Positions 18,524 to 27,827 of a DNA stretch of 64,000 nt are shown here, piece after piece. Location of the stretch: positions 1,550,001 to 1,614,000 of the forward strand of contig JAHBVO010000001.1 in the NCBI GenBank assembly GCA_019637435.1, given 5' to 3'. Below the pieces are notes generated by a model, which saw only the letters and a program-made list of their open reading frames with translations, was not told where the DNA came from and did not search any database. The first letter of the stretch is position 1. Every line of letters begins with the position of its first letter. The DNA is from Candidatus Obscuribacterales bacterium. GTDB lineage: Bacteria > Cyanobacteriota > Vampirovibrionia > Obscuribacterales > Obscuribacteraceae. Position numbers and translations under genes: made by a program.

Positions 18524-18551
18524 CTTCTGATTCTACCATCAAGCAGAAACT

Positions 18552-19427
18552 CTACGCCGCGATTTGTTGCTCCGCGACAATCATTGTTCCCGAACTTCCT
18601 GGTTTCAGAATTGCAGACAAAAGGTCTCCTTCGTTTTCGGCGCTGGCGATAAGGATTGAACCTATGCCCTTCTTGATTCCAGACGCGCAGTTTCTTACTT
18701 TTGGAATCATGCCACCGCTGATGATGCCGCTTTCGATCAGGACGCTGATTTCGTCTAGCGAAATAGTTGGGATGACGTGATCTTTATCCATTAAGATCCC
18801 GGGAACGTCTGTGATGTATACCAGCTTGTCTGCGTGCAGACCGACGGCTGCCGCCATCGCGACATTGTCTGCGTTTACATTATAAAGCTGGCCGCTCTCA
18901 TCATGCGCGAGCGATGCAATTACTGGAAGCGAATCATCCAGGATTGCCATAAGTTTTTCGCTATCGACGCCGGAGATTTCACCGACCCAGCCGATATCCA
19001 GTTTTGCACCGGAGCTGCAGGCGATAATTTTCTTTTTCGCGGTAAACATTCCCTCTGTTTTTGAATTGATCGCCGTTGCGTTGATTCCGAGATTGTTCAG
19101 TTTCGCGACTAGCGTTTCATTCAACTCGTCGAGCACTTTCTGCGCAATAGCAAGAACGTTGTCGTCAGTCACACGCAAGCCCTCGATGAAGTGCGGCTTG
19201 TCACCGGTCTCCGCGATCGCTTTGGAGATAGCAGGTCCGCCACCGTGAACGAGAACGACTTTTGCACCGGTTTCAGAAATCACGGCGACTTCATTGACGA
19301 GGCTCATCATTGCTTGTTCGCTCGTGAGGGTGCTGCCGCCAATTTTGATGACGACGATTTCTTGAGTCTTGAGAGTGGGCTGTGAAACGATTTTGTTTTG
19401 AATCTTTGCTTGGCTAACTTTTGTCAT
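18552..19427 (-). CDS. argB: Acetylglutamate kinase
   Basis: A 291-residue amino-acid kinase that phosphorylates N-acetylglutamate, the second step of the cyclic arginine pathway in the cytosol. Motifs are KIGGST at the N-terminus, VLVHGGGPAISKAI, EGLRVTDD, the substrate-binding VNADNVAMAAA and the ATP-site Lys in MIPKVRNCASGI. AGGAG precedes the ATG. It is third in the leftward argR-argC-argJ-argB cluster, 90 bp after argJ. The Q/K-rich N-terminal extension of about 25 residues resembles the PII/arginine-regulated long form, though this is only suggestive. Confidence 0.97.
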   Translation of the reverse strand: MTKVSQAKIQNKIVSQPTLKTQEIVVIKIGGSTLTSEQAMMSLVNEVAVISETGAKVVLVHGGGPAISKAIAETGDKPHFIEGLRVTDDNVLAIAQKVLDELNETLVAKLNNLGINATAINSKTEGMFTAKKKIIACSSGAKLDIGWVGEISGVDSEKLMAILDDSLPVIASLAHDESGQLYNVNADNVAMAAAVGLHADKLVYITDVPGILMDKDHVIPTISLDEISVLIESGIISGGMIPKVRNCASGIKKGIGSILIASAENEGDLLSAILKPGSSGTMIVAEQQIAA

Positions 19428-19517
19428 GATAAAAACTCCTGGAAAATTTTTCTGTCTCGTTCAAATCAGGTGCTCAGGTAGTTCGATAGCTGAAGCGAAC
19501 CGGCACCGCGCGCGGTA

Positions 19518-20744
19518 TTATTTCCCGTACGCGCCGTTGATTCGGACGTAGTCGTAGCTAAGGTCGCAGCCCCAGGCTGTCGCTTCGGAAAGTCCGCCGG
19601 ATTTTAGGTCGATTCCGATGCGGATATCTTTCTCGCTGAGAACCTTTTGTGCGTCAGCCGGTTCAACGATAAGAGGTTGACCGTTTGCCATGAGCGGAAG
19701 CTGCCCGCCGTCGCTGGCAAACCAGATCGACAATTTTGCCGGGTCGAATTGAACGCCGCCGCGACCGAGGGCTGCGATGATTCTTCCCCAGTTGGCGTCT
19801 TCGCCGAACATTGCGGTTTTAACGAGGCTGGACGACACGACGCATTTAGCGAGTTTTTGTGCATCCTCTCTCGATTCACTGCCGACGATGGAAACTTCAA
19901 CGAACTTGGTTGCGCCTTCGCCGTCTCTAGCGACGAGTTTCGCCAGATGCGTATTCACCGTATGTAGTGCGTGGGCAAAGATTTTGTAACCTTCGTCGTC
20001 CGCGCTTTCGATCAGCTCGTTGCCGGCGAGTCCGTTGGCGAACACGAGCGCCATGTCGTTGGTGCTGGTGTCACCGTCGACCGAGATCATGTTGTATGTC
20101 GTGGATACACTTTCCTTCATCGCTTTCGAGAGGAGCTCTTGGGTGATGTTCAGGTCGGTTGTGACGAACGCAAGCATGGTCGCCATGTTGGGGTGCACCA
20201 TTCCGGAGCCTTTAGCCATACCGCCTATCATGACGGTTGTTCCGCCGATCTCCAGTTCGAATGCGATCTCTTTTGTGAAAACGTCTGTTGTCCGGATTGC
20301 TTCTGCGCAAGCCGTTCCCATCGCCTCGGTGTTGTCGAGCAAACCAGCTACTACAGGGATGCCAGCCTTGATCTTGTCGATTGGCAGCTGCACGCCGATG
20401 TATCCGGTAGATGCGACGCAGACGTGTTCCGGATCACAGCCGAGCGCTTCAGCTGTGGCTTCCGCCATGGCTACGCAGTTTACATAACCCTCTTCGCCTG
20501 TGCAGGAATTTGCATGACCACTGTTTATGACTACCGCCTTAATAGGAGTACCGGCAGTCGCCACTTTTTGCGACCAGACTACGGGAGCACCTTTCACGAC
20601 GTTGGTTGTGAAGACACCAGCTACGGTGGCTGGAACTTCGCTCATCAGGATTGCCAGGTCTTTGCGCTTGCGCTTGAGCCCTACGTGTTCGCCGGCAGCT
20701 TTGAACCCTTTGGGAACAGTAACTCCACCAACTACTTTCTTCAT
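19518..20744 (-). CDS. argJ: Bifunctional glutamate N-acetyltransferase/ornithine acetyltransferase
   Basis: A 408-residue Ntn-type enzyme that transfers acetyl groups between N-acetylornithine and glutamate and closes the acetyl cycle of arginine synthesis. The self-cleavage site is visible in KGSGMVHPNMATMLAFVTTD, with Thr after MA as the nucleophile of the mature beta chain. Other family blocks are VTVPKGFKAAG at the start, INSGHANSCTGEEG and GRGGVQFDP. Length is typical. It lies 34 bp downstream of argC. No argA-like gene is present here, consistent with argJ supplying acetylglutamate by recycling. Confidence 0.97.
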   Translation of the reverse strand: MKKVVGGVTVPKGFKAAGEHVGLKRKRKDLAILMSEVPATVAGVFTTNVVKGAPVVWSQKVATAGTPIKAVVINSGHANSCTGEEGYVNCVAMAEATAEALGCDPEHVCVASTGYIGVQLPIDKIKAGIPVVAGLLDNTEAMGTACAEAIRTTDVFTKEIAFELEIGGTTVMIGGMAKGSGMVHPNMATMLAFVTTDLNITQELLSKAMKESVSTTYNMISVDGDTSTNDMALVFANGLAGNELIESADDEGYKIFAHALHTVNTHLAKLVARDGEGATKFVEVSIVGSESREDAQKLAKCVVSSSLVKTAMFGEDANWGRIIAALGRGGVQFDPAKLSIWFASDGGQLPLMANGQPLIVEPADAQKVLSEKDIRIGIDLKSGGLSEATAWGCDLSYDYVRINGAYGK

Positions 20745-20778
20745 TTCGACCTTACCTCCAGATGAGCTTCGTGCTCTG

Positions 20779-21873
20779 TTATAAAAACGTTGGGACTTGA
20801 TTTAAACCTTTGGTCTCGTCTATTCCGAGAATGATGTTCATGTTCTGAATTGCTTGACCTGCTGCGCCTTTAATTAGATTGTCGATAGCGCTTACGACCA
20901 CAATTCGGTTGCTTCGCCTGTCTACTGCAAAACCGATATCGCAGTAGTTGGAGCCTTTGACCCATCGAGTCTCCGGCATGCCTTTGCCCGGCGGTTTCAT
21001 TCGGATAAACGGTTCTCCTTCGTAAACTTCGTTAAATGCAGCCATCACTTCGTTGTCGGAGACTGGCTTGGTGAGGGTTCCATAAGCCGTGAGCAGAATT
21101 CCTCTGTGCATTGGAACCAGATGAGCTGCGAATGTGGTGACCACTTCATCGTTCGTAAACTTCGAGAGAGTTTCTTCGATTTCGGGTGTGTGTCTATGAG
21201 TCGGAAGTTGATAAGCCTTCATCGATTCATTGCACTCATTGAAGTGCGTCTTCAGACTGGCAGCTCTGCCTGCGCCCGATACTCCCGACTTTCCGTCGAT
21301 GATGATGCTGCTCGGAGCGATTAGACCGGCTTTAACAAGCGGGGCGAGTGCCAGAATTGCCGCGGTAGCGTAACAGCCAGGATTGGCAATGAACTTGGAG
21401 CCTTGAATAGCGGCTTTATTGAGTTCGCATATTCCGTAAACGGCTGTATTTTTATTCGCACCAGCGGCGGAACCGTACCACTCGGATTTGACCTCCGGAT
21501 TTTCTATTCTGAAGTCGCCGCTCAGGTCGATGACTTTGGTTTTCGCCAAAACCGTTTCGCTTACAACGGAGGCGGCGATTCCGTGCGGCAGCGCCAGGAA
21601 CAATACATCCGATTGTTCAGCAAGCGCCTCCAGATCGACTGCGCAAAAGGTTTTACTCAGTAGACCAGAGAAGCCGGGAAAGATATCTTCGAAGTTTTCG
21701 CCTTCGTTACTATTGGATGCGACGGCGGTGATTTCCACTTCGGGATGCTGAAGGAGCAGTTTGATCAACTCCTGACCGACGTAGCCCGTAGCACCTGCGA
21801 TGGCTACTTTGGTCTTGGTTTTTGTCGCCGAATCCTGGCAGTTTTGCGAAATCGGTTTTTCTAAGGTGTACAT
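20779..21873 (-). CDS. argC: N-acetyl-gamma-glutamyl-phosphate reductase
   Basis: A 364-residue NADPH-dependent reductase, third step of arginine biosynthesis. AGGAG sits eight bases before the ATG at 21873, so this start is preferred over the longer frame from 21963. The NADP-binding motif is AGATGYVGQELIKLL, the catalytic Cys is in ANPGCYATAAIL, and a downstream His block is THRHTPEIEETL. First of the argCJB genes and 161 bp downstream of argR in the same direction. The long gap may hold a separate promoter. Confidence 0.97.
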   Translation of the reverse strand: MYTLEKPISQNCQDSATKTKTKVAIAGATGYVGQELIKLLLQHPEVEITAVASNSNEGENFEDIFPGFSGLLSKTFCAVDLEALAEQSDVLFLALPHGIAASVVSETVLAKTKVIDLSGDFRIENPEVKSEWYGSAAGANKNTAVYGICELNKAAIQGSKFIANPGCYATAAILALAPLVKAGLIAPSSIIIDGKSGVSGAGRAASLKTHFNECNESMKAYQLPTHRHTPEIEETLSKFTNDEVVTTFAAHLVPMHRGILLTAYGTLTKPVSDNEVMAAFNEVYEGEPFIRMKPPGKGMPETRWVKGSNYCDIGFAVDRRSNRIVVVSAIDNLIKGAAGQAIQNMNIILGIDETKGLNQVPTFL

Positions 21874-22034
21874 TGCTGTGCTCCTGAAGTGCGTTTTAAG
21901 AGAAGAGGTTTCCGCCGCTGCATATAACTGATGCAGAACGTTCTCTTCGTCTACGACGTTCAATGAAAACTCGTATGCTCAAATAGACCTGAACATCGGC
22001 TTTCTAAACTCTGGCTATTCGTTGGTTGAAGCGA

Positions 22035-22508
22035 TCAACCTAGAAGTGATTCGAGATCCTTAACTACCTTCTTGGCTGTTACGTCTCGTTTGACGACCAT
22101 GAGAATTGTGTTGTCTCCTGCCACGGTCCCTAGCAGCTGGCTCAGTTCGAGGCGATCGATTGCCTCTGCCACATGAGATGCTGCGCCGCTGTCAGTGATT
22201 ATTACAACTGTATTCCCTGACCAATCGATGTTTCTTACAAAGCGTTTTACGCTCGCAAGCGACGCATGCATCGCAGGCTTCGTCGTCGTCGACGGTTCGA
22301 TATTTTGACGACTGGCATAGCGATAGCGTCCTCCGCTTGCGATCTTTACTAGACCCAGCTCCCGAATGTCCCTCGATAGTGTCGCCTGAGTTACGCGAAC
22401 CCCTATCCTTTTAAGAGCCTTTTCTAAATCCGTCTGAGTTCCAATTTCCTGGTTTTCGACGAGGTCTAGAATTTTTCGGTGCCGTTCTTCTCTTGTTTGC
22501 ATAATCAT
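22035..22508 (-). CDS. argR: Arginine repressor ArgR
   Basis: A 157-residue hexameric arginine-responsive regulator. Residues 1-75 form the winged-helix DNA-binding domain (LVENQEIGTQTDLEKALKRIGVRVTQATLSRDIRELGLVKI), and the C-terminal domain carries the arginine-binding block AIDRLELSQLLGTVAGDNTILMV. AGAGGGA precedes the start. An ARG-box-like site lies just upstream of the start codon, suggesting autoregulation. It heads the arginine cluster and probably represses argC onward when arginine is high. Confidence 0.96.
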   Translation of the reverse strand: MIMQTREERHRKILDLVENQEIGTQTDLEKALKRIGVRVTQATLSRDIRELGLVKIASGGRYRYASRQNIEPSTTTKPAMHASLASVKRFVRNIDWSGNTVVIITDSGAASHVAEAIDRLELSQLLGTVAGDNTILMVVKRDVTAKKVVKDLESLLG

Positions 22509-22518
22509 ACATTCCCTC

Positions 22519-22532
22519 TGAATAATTATGCA
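22519..22532. promoter_or_regulatory. ARG-box-like operator upstream of argR
   Basis: TGAATAATTATGCA differs at one base from the symmetrical ARG-box core TGAATAATTATTCA. It sits 11 bp before the argR start codon, a position that could block its own transcription or translation start. Single site seen; no equally good copy was found in the argR-argC gap. Confidence 0.6.
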
Positions 22533-22756
22533 CGACCGGAAGCTCTATGTAACCAAAATGTAACGCGAAAGTTGCCTGCCTGCCGGTTTTGAGTCCAGTA
22601 CGCGCCCTGCTATGGCTTTGGGTCTTTTCTTTACCCATCCACCCCGGTTTGCTGGCTTTCAAATAGCCAACTCTTATATACAATGTCTGAATGCATTGTG
22701 ACCGGTGTCTGGCGAGGTCCGGCTTGCCGTCTGACCTCCCCGTATGGGTATAAATC

Positions 22757-25700
22757 TTGCCTGTAACTTTGAGCGATATTAAAAAGGCTTTTCTGGGCTA
22801 TTTTGACGATTGGACGCTATCGAAAGGGCGGAGTTATATCGCCGGTCAAAAAGTCCTGGATATGCGAAACCGGAGCGACGACGAAATCGAAGGCAGAGTT
22901 TCTGGCTCGATGGGGCAAAAATACCTCACCAGACTTTACCTCGACCATTTTGGATGCAAATTGATAGAAACCGATTGCAGTTGTCCGGTTGGGATTGACT
23001 GCAAGCACGCTGCCGCTGTTTATATTAAACACATCGAGCAGGTCCCGCTTCTTGCTTTGTATGCGTCGTTGAATGAGAATCCTGATCTCCTTTATTCTTC
23101 GCCCACATCGAAGGTGTCCAGTTTCGAAGCACCGGCGGCGGTGGCAACCGAAACTGAAATTGACCCGGCTATGTTGCCGTTGCCATCCGAAATATCGAAT
23201 AGCTTCAAGGAATTTGCTCAGTCGATTGCTCCTCAGCGAGAGGCGCGAGTAGCAAGGAAGACGGCGCCGACATCGAAATTGGTCTATCTTATTGGGCTTG
23301 AAGCCGTAAAGGGAGAGCCCAAGATAGAGATTCGTTCCGTTAGCATCTCCAAAGCCGGCACCCTCTCGAAGGGAACAAAAATTTCCCCTGATAAGCTGCT
23401 CAGTAATCCGCCCATTCAAGCGCTTGACGAAGATCTGGAAATTATTCGCTTCTGGTTTTCGATTTCGAAGTCGATGCATTATTGGAACGGGAATTATTCA
23501 TTGATCGATGCCGATTCCAATCTAGTGCAGCTTTTGATGACTAAGATTCTTGCCACCAATCGCTGTTTCTTCAACGCGGCGGGTTCCAATCCTCTGCAAC
23601 TTGGCCCTGAACTCCCAGCCGAACTTTCGTGGGAAGAACACCAGCCCCAATTTTTTCGTCTTGGTCTTGTCGCCAGGGATGGTGACAACCTCTACAAGTG
23701 TATGCGCTCGAGCGCATTGCCCTGGTATATCGATGAAGAGAAGTCTCTATGCGGGCCTGTAAGTGCTCCCTTCGAGCCCAAAAAGTTGAAACCACTTCTA
23801 GACATGCGTAATCTAACCCTCGACGAGGCGCAACGCTTGCCGCTTCTTCTCAATAATCTGGCACTTTCTAATTTGATTCCAACGCCGGATGTGCCGAACC
23901 GCGTGAACTTGCGTGTAGTAAACGTGGGTCCTACGCTTGAGATTCAAACTCAGAGATCTTTGCGTCCAGTCGTACTGCCGGATCAGCGTATAATTCCAGC
24001 TGGCGAAGAGATTAGAACTCTCACGATATCCACGCATTCAGATTCTAATGGTATGCCTTATCGCGACGAGTCCGGCCAATTGATCGTGTCGCGAACAGCA
24101 GCATTCGAAACTGAAAGAGCTCGATTGATTCTGTCGAAGCTCGGTTTCGGTGAGCTGCCGCCGGCAGTTTTTGGTGAAATTCGTTCCGACAAGCTCTCCT
24201 TCATGGCGCCAAACCCGGCGTCCTGGTCTCATTTTTCATCTGAAGGTTTGGATAAGCTTCGCGAGATTGGTTGGAACATTTCTGAGGAGATGGAAACGGC
24301 ATGTCAGCCGGTAGAAATCGAAGATGAGGCTTTTGATTTTGAACTGAGCGGCGAAGATAACTGGTGGTTCTCGCTGGCTCTGGATATCGATGTAAACGGT
24401 AAGACCGTTTCGCTTTTGCCGGTGTTGGTTTCGGCTATCAGAAAGCTGAGCAGTTCCGAATCTATCGGTGATTCAATCGATACTCTGAATCAAAATGGAA
24501 GATTTATTGGGCACCTTAGTGATGGCACCATGATCAGCATTCCGTTTGAACGAATCAGGTCAATACTTATATCGATCAAGGAGTTGATCGAAAAAGGTCT
24601 TGATCCAAACGGTGAGTTACCGGCTGTCGATGCTGCAGATGTATTTTCTGATGAAACCCTTTCGCGCAATCGTTTCATTGGCTCTGCAAAGATACTCAGA
24701 TTGGTTCAGATGTTAACGACGCTGAAACAGATTCAAACAGTCGCGGCTCCCGAGAATTTTAAAACTACTCTGAGACCTTATCAATTGGAAGGTCTCAGTT
24801 GGTTGCAGTTCCTCGCCGAGCAAGAATTCGCCGGAATCTTGGCGGACGATATGGGACTGGGAAAAACGATTCAATTGCTCGCGCATATTTGTCTGGAGAA
24901 GGAAAACGGACGGTTGAAGTCACCATATCTGGTGCTGTGCCCCACGAGCGTTCTACCAAACTGGTTGTCTGAAGCCGAAAAGTTTGCGCCACATTTGAAC
25001 GTGGTTTCATTCCATGGCTTGGCGCGCTATGAGAACCTGGAGAGGATGAAGAGTGCGGATCTTGTAGTCACGACTTATCCTCTTTTATCTCGTGATCTAT
25101 CCACCTTTTCCAATGTGACATGGCACGGAGTGGCTCTTGATGAGGCTCAGGCTATAAAGAACTATAAGACAAAAATGGCTCAGGCTGCCCGTTCGCTCAA
25201 AGCCAATCACCGCTTCTGTCTTACCGGTACTCCAGTCGAAAATCATCTTGGTGAATTATGGTCGCAATTCCAATTTCTACTCCCTGGTCTTCTGGGTGAC
25301 TCAAATACATTTAAAAATGTTTTTCGCGATCCTATTGAAAAAATTGGTGATGTTCACCGCCGCAAGATGCTGGCGCGTCGCGTAAAACCGTTTATCATGC
25401 GCCGGACCAAACAGGAAGTTGCTCAAGAACTCCCGGATAAAACAGTGATAGTTCAAAACATCGAGCTTGAGGGAGATCAAAGAGATCTGTACGAAACAGT
25501 CCGCCTTGCTTCAGTTAAGCAAGTTCGAGAAGAGATTGCTAAAAAAGGTTTCAAACACAGTCAGATTATGATCCTTGATGCATTGCTCAAAATGCGACAG
25601 GTCTGCTGCGATCCCAGACTTGTTAAACTGAGCGCGGCGGCCACTGTTACGTCCACTGCAAAACTGGACGCTCTGATTGAGATGCTAGAACAGCAAATCG

Positions 25701-26167
25701 AGGAGGGGCACAAAGTTCTGGTGTTCTCACAATTTACCAGTATGCTCGAACTCATCGAAGCGCGTTTGCGGGAGAGTAAGCTGTCTTACGTAAAGTTGAC
25801 TGGTGAAACCAAAGACCGGGCTAAGCCAGTAAAAGAATTTCAGGAAGGGTCAACTCCAATATTCTTGATCAGTCTAAAAGCTGGTGGTACAGGTTTGAAC
25901 CTCACGCAGGCAGACGTCGTGATTCACTATGACCCCTGGTGGAATCCAGCGGTCGAGGAGCAGGCGACGGACCGAGCGCACCGTATCGGTCAGACGAAAA
26001 AGGTTTTCGTATATAAATTGATTGCAAAAGGCACCATCGAACAGCGCATGGTCGAGATGCAGGAACGTAAGCGTTCTATTGCGTCCAGTGTTTACGACGA
26101 GGACGGAAATTTCAATTTGAAATTCACCGAGCAAGATCTCGAAGCGCTTTTGCAACCGATAGATTAA
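22757..26167 (+). CDS. SWIM zinc finger plus SNF2-family helicase
   Basis: An 1136-residue ATP-dependent DNA translocase of the bacterial SWI2/SNF2 (HepA-like) class. A SWIM zinc finger lies near residues 73-92 (CSCPVGIDCKHAAAVYIKH). A long family-specific middle region runs to about residue 660. The SNF2 ATPase follows with Q-like TLRPYQLEGLSWLQ, Walker A DDMGLGKTIQ near residue 698, DEAQAIKN near 794 and LTGTPVENHLGELW. The helicase C lobe has LKAGGTGLNLTQADVVIHYDPWWNPAVEEQATDRAHRIGQ. Start codon is TTG, since an in-frame stop lies just upstream; another TTG at 22769 is possible. Probably acts on chromatin-free DNA or stalled RNA polymerase; the substrate is not known. Confidence 0.93.
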   Translation: MPVTLSDIKKAFLGYFDDWTLSKGRSYIAGQKVLDMRNRSDDEIEGRVSGSMGQKYLTRLYLDHFGCKLIETDCSCPVGIDCKHAAAVYIKHIEQVPLLALYASLNENPDLLYSSPTSKVSSFEAPAAVATETEIDPAMLPLPSEISNSFKEFAQSIAPQREARVARKTAPTSKLVYLIGLEAVKGEPKIEIRSVSISKAGTLSKGTKISPDKLLSNPPIQALDEDLEIIRFWFSISKSMHYWNGNYSLIDADSNLVQLLMTKILATNRCFFNAAGSNPLQLGPELPAELSWEEHQPQFFRLGLVARDGDNLYKCMRSSALPWYIDEEKSLCGPVSAPFEPKKLKPLLDMRNLTLDEAQRLPLLLNNLALSNLIPTPDVPNRVNLRVVNVGPTLEIQTQRSLRPVVLPDQRIIPAGEEIRTLTISTHSDSNGMPYRDESGQLIVSRTAAFETERARLILSKLGFGELPPAVFGEIRSDKLSFMAPNPASWSHFSSEGLDKLREIGWNISEEMETACQPVEIEDEAFDFELSGEDNWWFSLALDIDVNGKTVSLLPVLVSAIRKLSSSESIGDSIDTLNQNGRFIGHLSDGTMISIPFERIRSILISIKELIEKGLDPNGELPAVDAADVFSDETLSRNRFIGSAKILRLVQMLTTLKQIQTVAAPENFKTTLRPYQLEGLSWLQFLAEQEFAGILADDMGLGKTIQLLAHICLEKENGRLKSPYLVLCPTSVLPNWLSEAEKFAPHLNVVSFHGLARYENLERMKSADLVVTTYPLLSRDLSTFSNVTWHGVALDEAQAIKNYKTKMAQAARSLKANHRFCLTGTPVENHLGELWSQFQFLLPGLLGDSNTFKNVFRDPIEKIGDVHRRKMLARRVKPFIMRRTKQEVAQELPDKTVIVQNIELEGDQRDLYETVRLASVKQVREEIAKKGFKHSQIMILDALLKMRQVCCDPRLVKLSAAATVTSTAKLDALIEMLEQQIEEGHKVLVFSQFTSMLELIEARLRESKLSYVKLTGETKDRAKPVKEFQEGSTPIFLISLKAGGTGLNLTQADVVIHYDPWWNPAVEEQATDRAHRIGQTKKVFVYKLIAKGTIEQRMVEMQERKRSIASSVYDEDGNFNLKFTEQDLEALLQPID

Positions 26168-26189
26168 GAGTGCGAAACCGGCGACGCAA

Positions 26190-26393
26190 TTAGCCTGCCA
26201 GCAAGCGGCGCCTGCTATATGCTCTGGCTTTCGCCCACTGGCTTCTATAAAACTGAATGTTTTGATCTGGCGTGTCTAATTCTTTCAGTGATTCCAACCA
26301 ACTTACTGAGTGGCGAAGTTTGGGAAAGTAATGCGCGAGCCTTGCAACGTTGGCTCGCGTATTGTTAAGTAAATTCGAACTCAAGTTATTCAT
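26190..26393 (-). CDS. Possible small protein
   Basis: A 67-codon frame with a helical, Asn/Arg-rich product (NLSSNLLNNTRANVARLAHYF, SWLESLKELDTPDQNIQFYRSQW). No Shine-Dalgarno, no family match and no neighbour on the same strand. It fills a gap between the helicase and the stress-protein promoter and could be a chance frame. Confidence 0.25.
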   Translation of the reverse strand: MNNLSSNLLNNTRANVARLAHYFPKLRHSVSWLESLKELDTPDQNIQFYRSQWAKARAYSRRRLLAG

Positions 26394-26765
26394 TATACGG
26401 ATTCTCCATTCTCTATAGAATCAAGCGCTGGGCGCTTCGCTCGGCTCAACCAGAATGACGGCAAGGTTGGCTGAGTCCCGTGCTTTTCCATCTTGACCGA
26501 AACTCAAAATTGTCGCGTCCTCCTCCAGGGTTACGAGGCTCCCTCGAAAGTGTCATTTTCGGCGGTGATTGGCAAAATACTGCAAATGGGTTACCCCGCA
26601 TGAGTCACCCATTCTGTTTCATGTTTCTTCCTGTTTTTCATTGCGCCGACGGCTAGTTTCGGACAAGGCGATCATCCTTTTGGTTCAATCGCAATAAGCA
26701 TTTTGAACGAAGAGGCTTTGCCGTGGTGATGCAAGAATTGATGCAGAACCGTAGGAGAGCGTGTT
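26394..26765. other. Intergenic region upstream of a universal stress protein gene
   Basis: No convincing gene in this 372-bp stretch. It contains a perfect short hairpin (AAGCGC at 26423-26428 with GCGCTT at 26432-26437) and an imperfect longer one around GGCTCAACC/GGTTGGCTGAG. The palindromic site at 26670-26689 is described separately. AGGAGAG lies before the downstream ATG. Confidence 0.6.
26670..26689. promoter_or_regulatory. Candidate operator, AATCATCC-N4-GGATGATT type
   Basis: GATCATCC-TTTT-GGTTCAAT: left arm 7/8, right arm 5/8 to the proposed consensus. It ends 77 bp before the universal stress protein start, matching the spacing of copies before other genes of the region. Confidence 0.5.
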
Positions 26766-27260
26766 ATGAAAATTGTGGTTGCAGTTGATGATTCAGATTG
26801 TTCTCAATATTCTATTGATTACATTTTGAAACGTGCTTGGAGTACCGATACTGAGTTTCTGGTACTGAACGTCGTCGAGCCGATCCCTGTAGAGGTCGGT
26901 GTCGGCTATATGCCACCGCCTAGTGGTGAAATAGAGCAACGTTTGTATGACGAAAGTGCTGAAATGGTCGCAAAGGCTGCCGCACTTCTTCGCGACAAAT
27001 TCCCGGAGCTAAAGGTTGATGTTAAAGTAGCGACTGGCCTGGCAGCTGAAACCATTTGCAATGTTGCCTCTGCTTTTGATGCGGATCTGATACTAATGGG
27101 ATCGCACGGTCGCAAAGGAATCAGCCACTTTTTCTTGGGAAGCGTTGCTGAAGAAGTTTTGAAAAAATCTACTTGTTCCGTCGAGGTCATTAAACGCAAA
27201 GCCTCGAAGACTGTGACCAAGAGCGAAGATAAGAAGGAAAAGACGGGAGCATCTAAGTGA
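26766..27260 (+). CDS. Universal stress protein
   Basis: A 164-residue single UspA domain: KIVVAVDDSDCSQYSIDYIL at the N-terminus and the ATP-binding G-2x-G-9x-G(S/T) motif in LILMGSHGRKGISHFFLGSVAEEVLKKSTCSVEVI. A Lys-rich C-terminal tail follows. AGGAGAG gives a good ribosome site. The stop overlaps the GTG start of the downstream cytochrome gene by four bases (GTGA), so the two are translationally coupled. A candidate operator lies upstream. Such proteins act in the cytosol in starvation and hypoxia survival. Confidence 0.93.
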   Translation: MKIVVAVDDSDCSQYSIDYILKRAWSTDTEFLVLNVVEPIPVEVGVGYMPPPSGEIEQRLYDESAEMVAKAAALLRDKFPELKVDVKVATGLAAETICNVASAFDADLILMGSHGRKGISHFFLGSVAEEVLKKSTCSVEVIKRKASKTVTKSEDKKEKTGASK

Positions 27261-27742
27261 GAATTATTCAGCCAGTTCGCGTGACACTAGGAGTGGTGAC
27301 AACTCTTTTCGTGCTAACCAGCGGCGCCTTTGCTAAACCGGCGGCTAAAAATGAGACGGTAAAGCAGGGTTCTGGTGGCGCCGTTCCGAAGAAGGTCAAG
27401 ACCGAGAAGTCGGAAAACAGTTCCAAGACTTTGTCTGCTCAGACCGCCTCGTCCAAGGGGCGAAGGTTGTTCGAGTCCCATTGCGCGTCGTGTCATGCGG
27501 GCGGGGGGAATTTAGTGGTTCCGAAAAAGCCTGTAATCGGCTCTCAAGTGCTGGTTACCGGCGCTACGTTCAAGAGCTATCTTAATCAGCCCGTCGGAAC
27601 CATGCCTCACTACGAGGACCTCATCCGAGATGATGGTCTGTTGACCGAGCTATATACTTACGTCAAGTCGATGAAAGCGGCTTCTGTCGAGCAGAAGAAT
27701 CAAACCGTTGTCGATAAGAAACAACCGCTTAAGCAAAAGTAG
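27257..27742 (+). CDS. Exported monoheme c-type cytochrome
   Basis: A 161-residue protein with a signal peptide (VTLGVVTTLFVLTSGAFA) and a Lys/Ser-rich linker. One c-type domain follows with the heme motif CASCH in FESHCASCHAGGG and a probable axial Met in GTMPHYEDLI. The basic C-terminal tail is QKNQTVVDKKQPLKQK. Starts at a GTG overlapping the stress protein stop. Likely a periplasmic electron carrier. It belongs to the same small-cytochrome set as the products at 38471 and 45476, each placed beside stress or hydrogen genes here. Confidence 0.85.
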   Translation: MRIIQPVRVTLGVVTTLFVLTSGAFAKPAAKNETVKQGSGGAVPKKVKTEKSENSSKTLSAQTASSKGRRLFESHCASCHAGGGNLVVPKKPVIGSQVLVTGATFKSYLNQPVGTMPHYEDLIRDDGLLTELYTYVKSMKAASVEQKNQTVVDKKQPLKQK

Positions 27743-27803
27743 TCGGACTGATCATTACTGCAATGTCGTAAAGCGGCGGGACCAGCGCTGAAAACTTCTT
27801 CCT

Positions 27804-27827
27804 GGAATCATCCTAAAGGATGATTCC
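27804..27827. repeat. Perfect 10-bp palindrome between convergent genes
   Basis: GGAATCATCC-TAAA-GGATGATTCC. It contains the exact consensus of the operator-like element found upstream of other genes, but here it lies at the 3' ends of the rightward cytochrome gene and the leftward hypE, overlapping the hypE stop. In this position it may act as a bidirectional terminator instead. Confidence 0.6.

Noticed and set aside
19971-20765. 264-codon frame on the plus strand opposite argJ
   Set aside because: Mirror frame of a clear ArgJ coding sequence, with no family resemblance and low-complexity His/Cys content.
22817-23479. 220-codon frame opposite the SNF2 helicase N-terminus
   Set aside because: Antisense of a confident coding sequence; Arg-rich product typical of a shadow frame.
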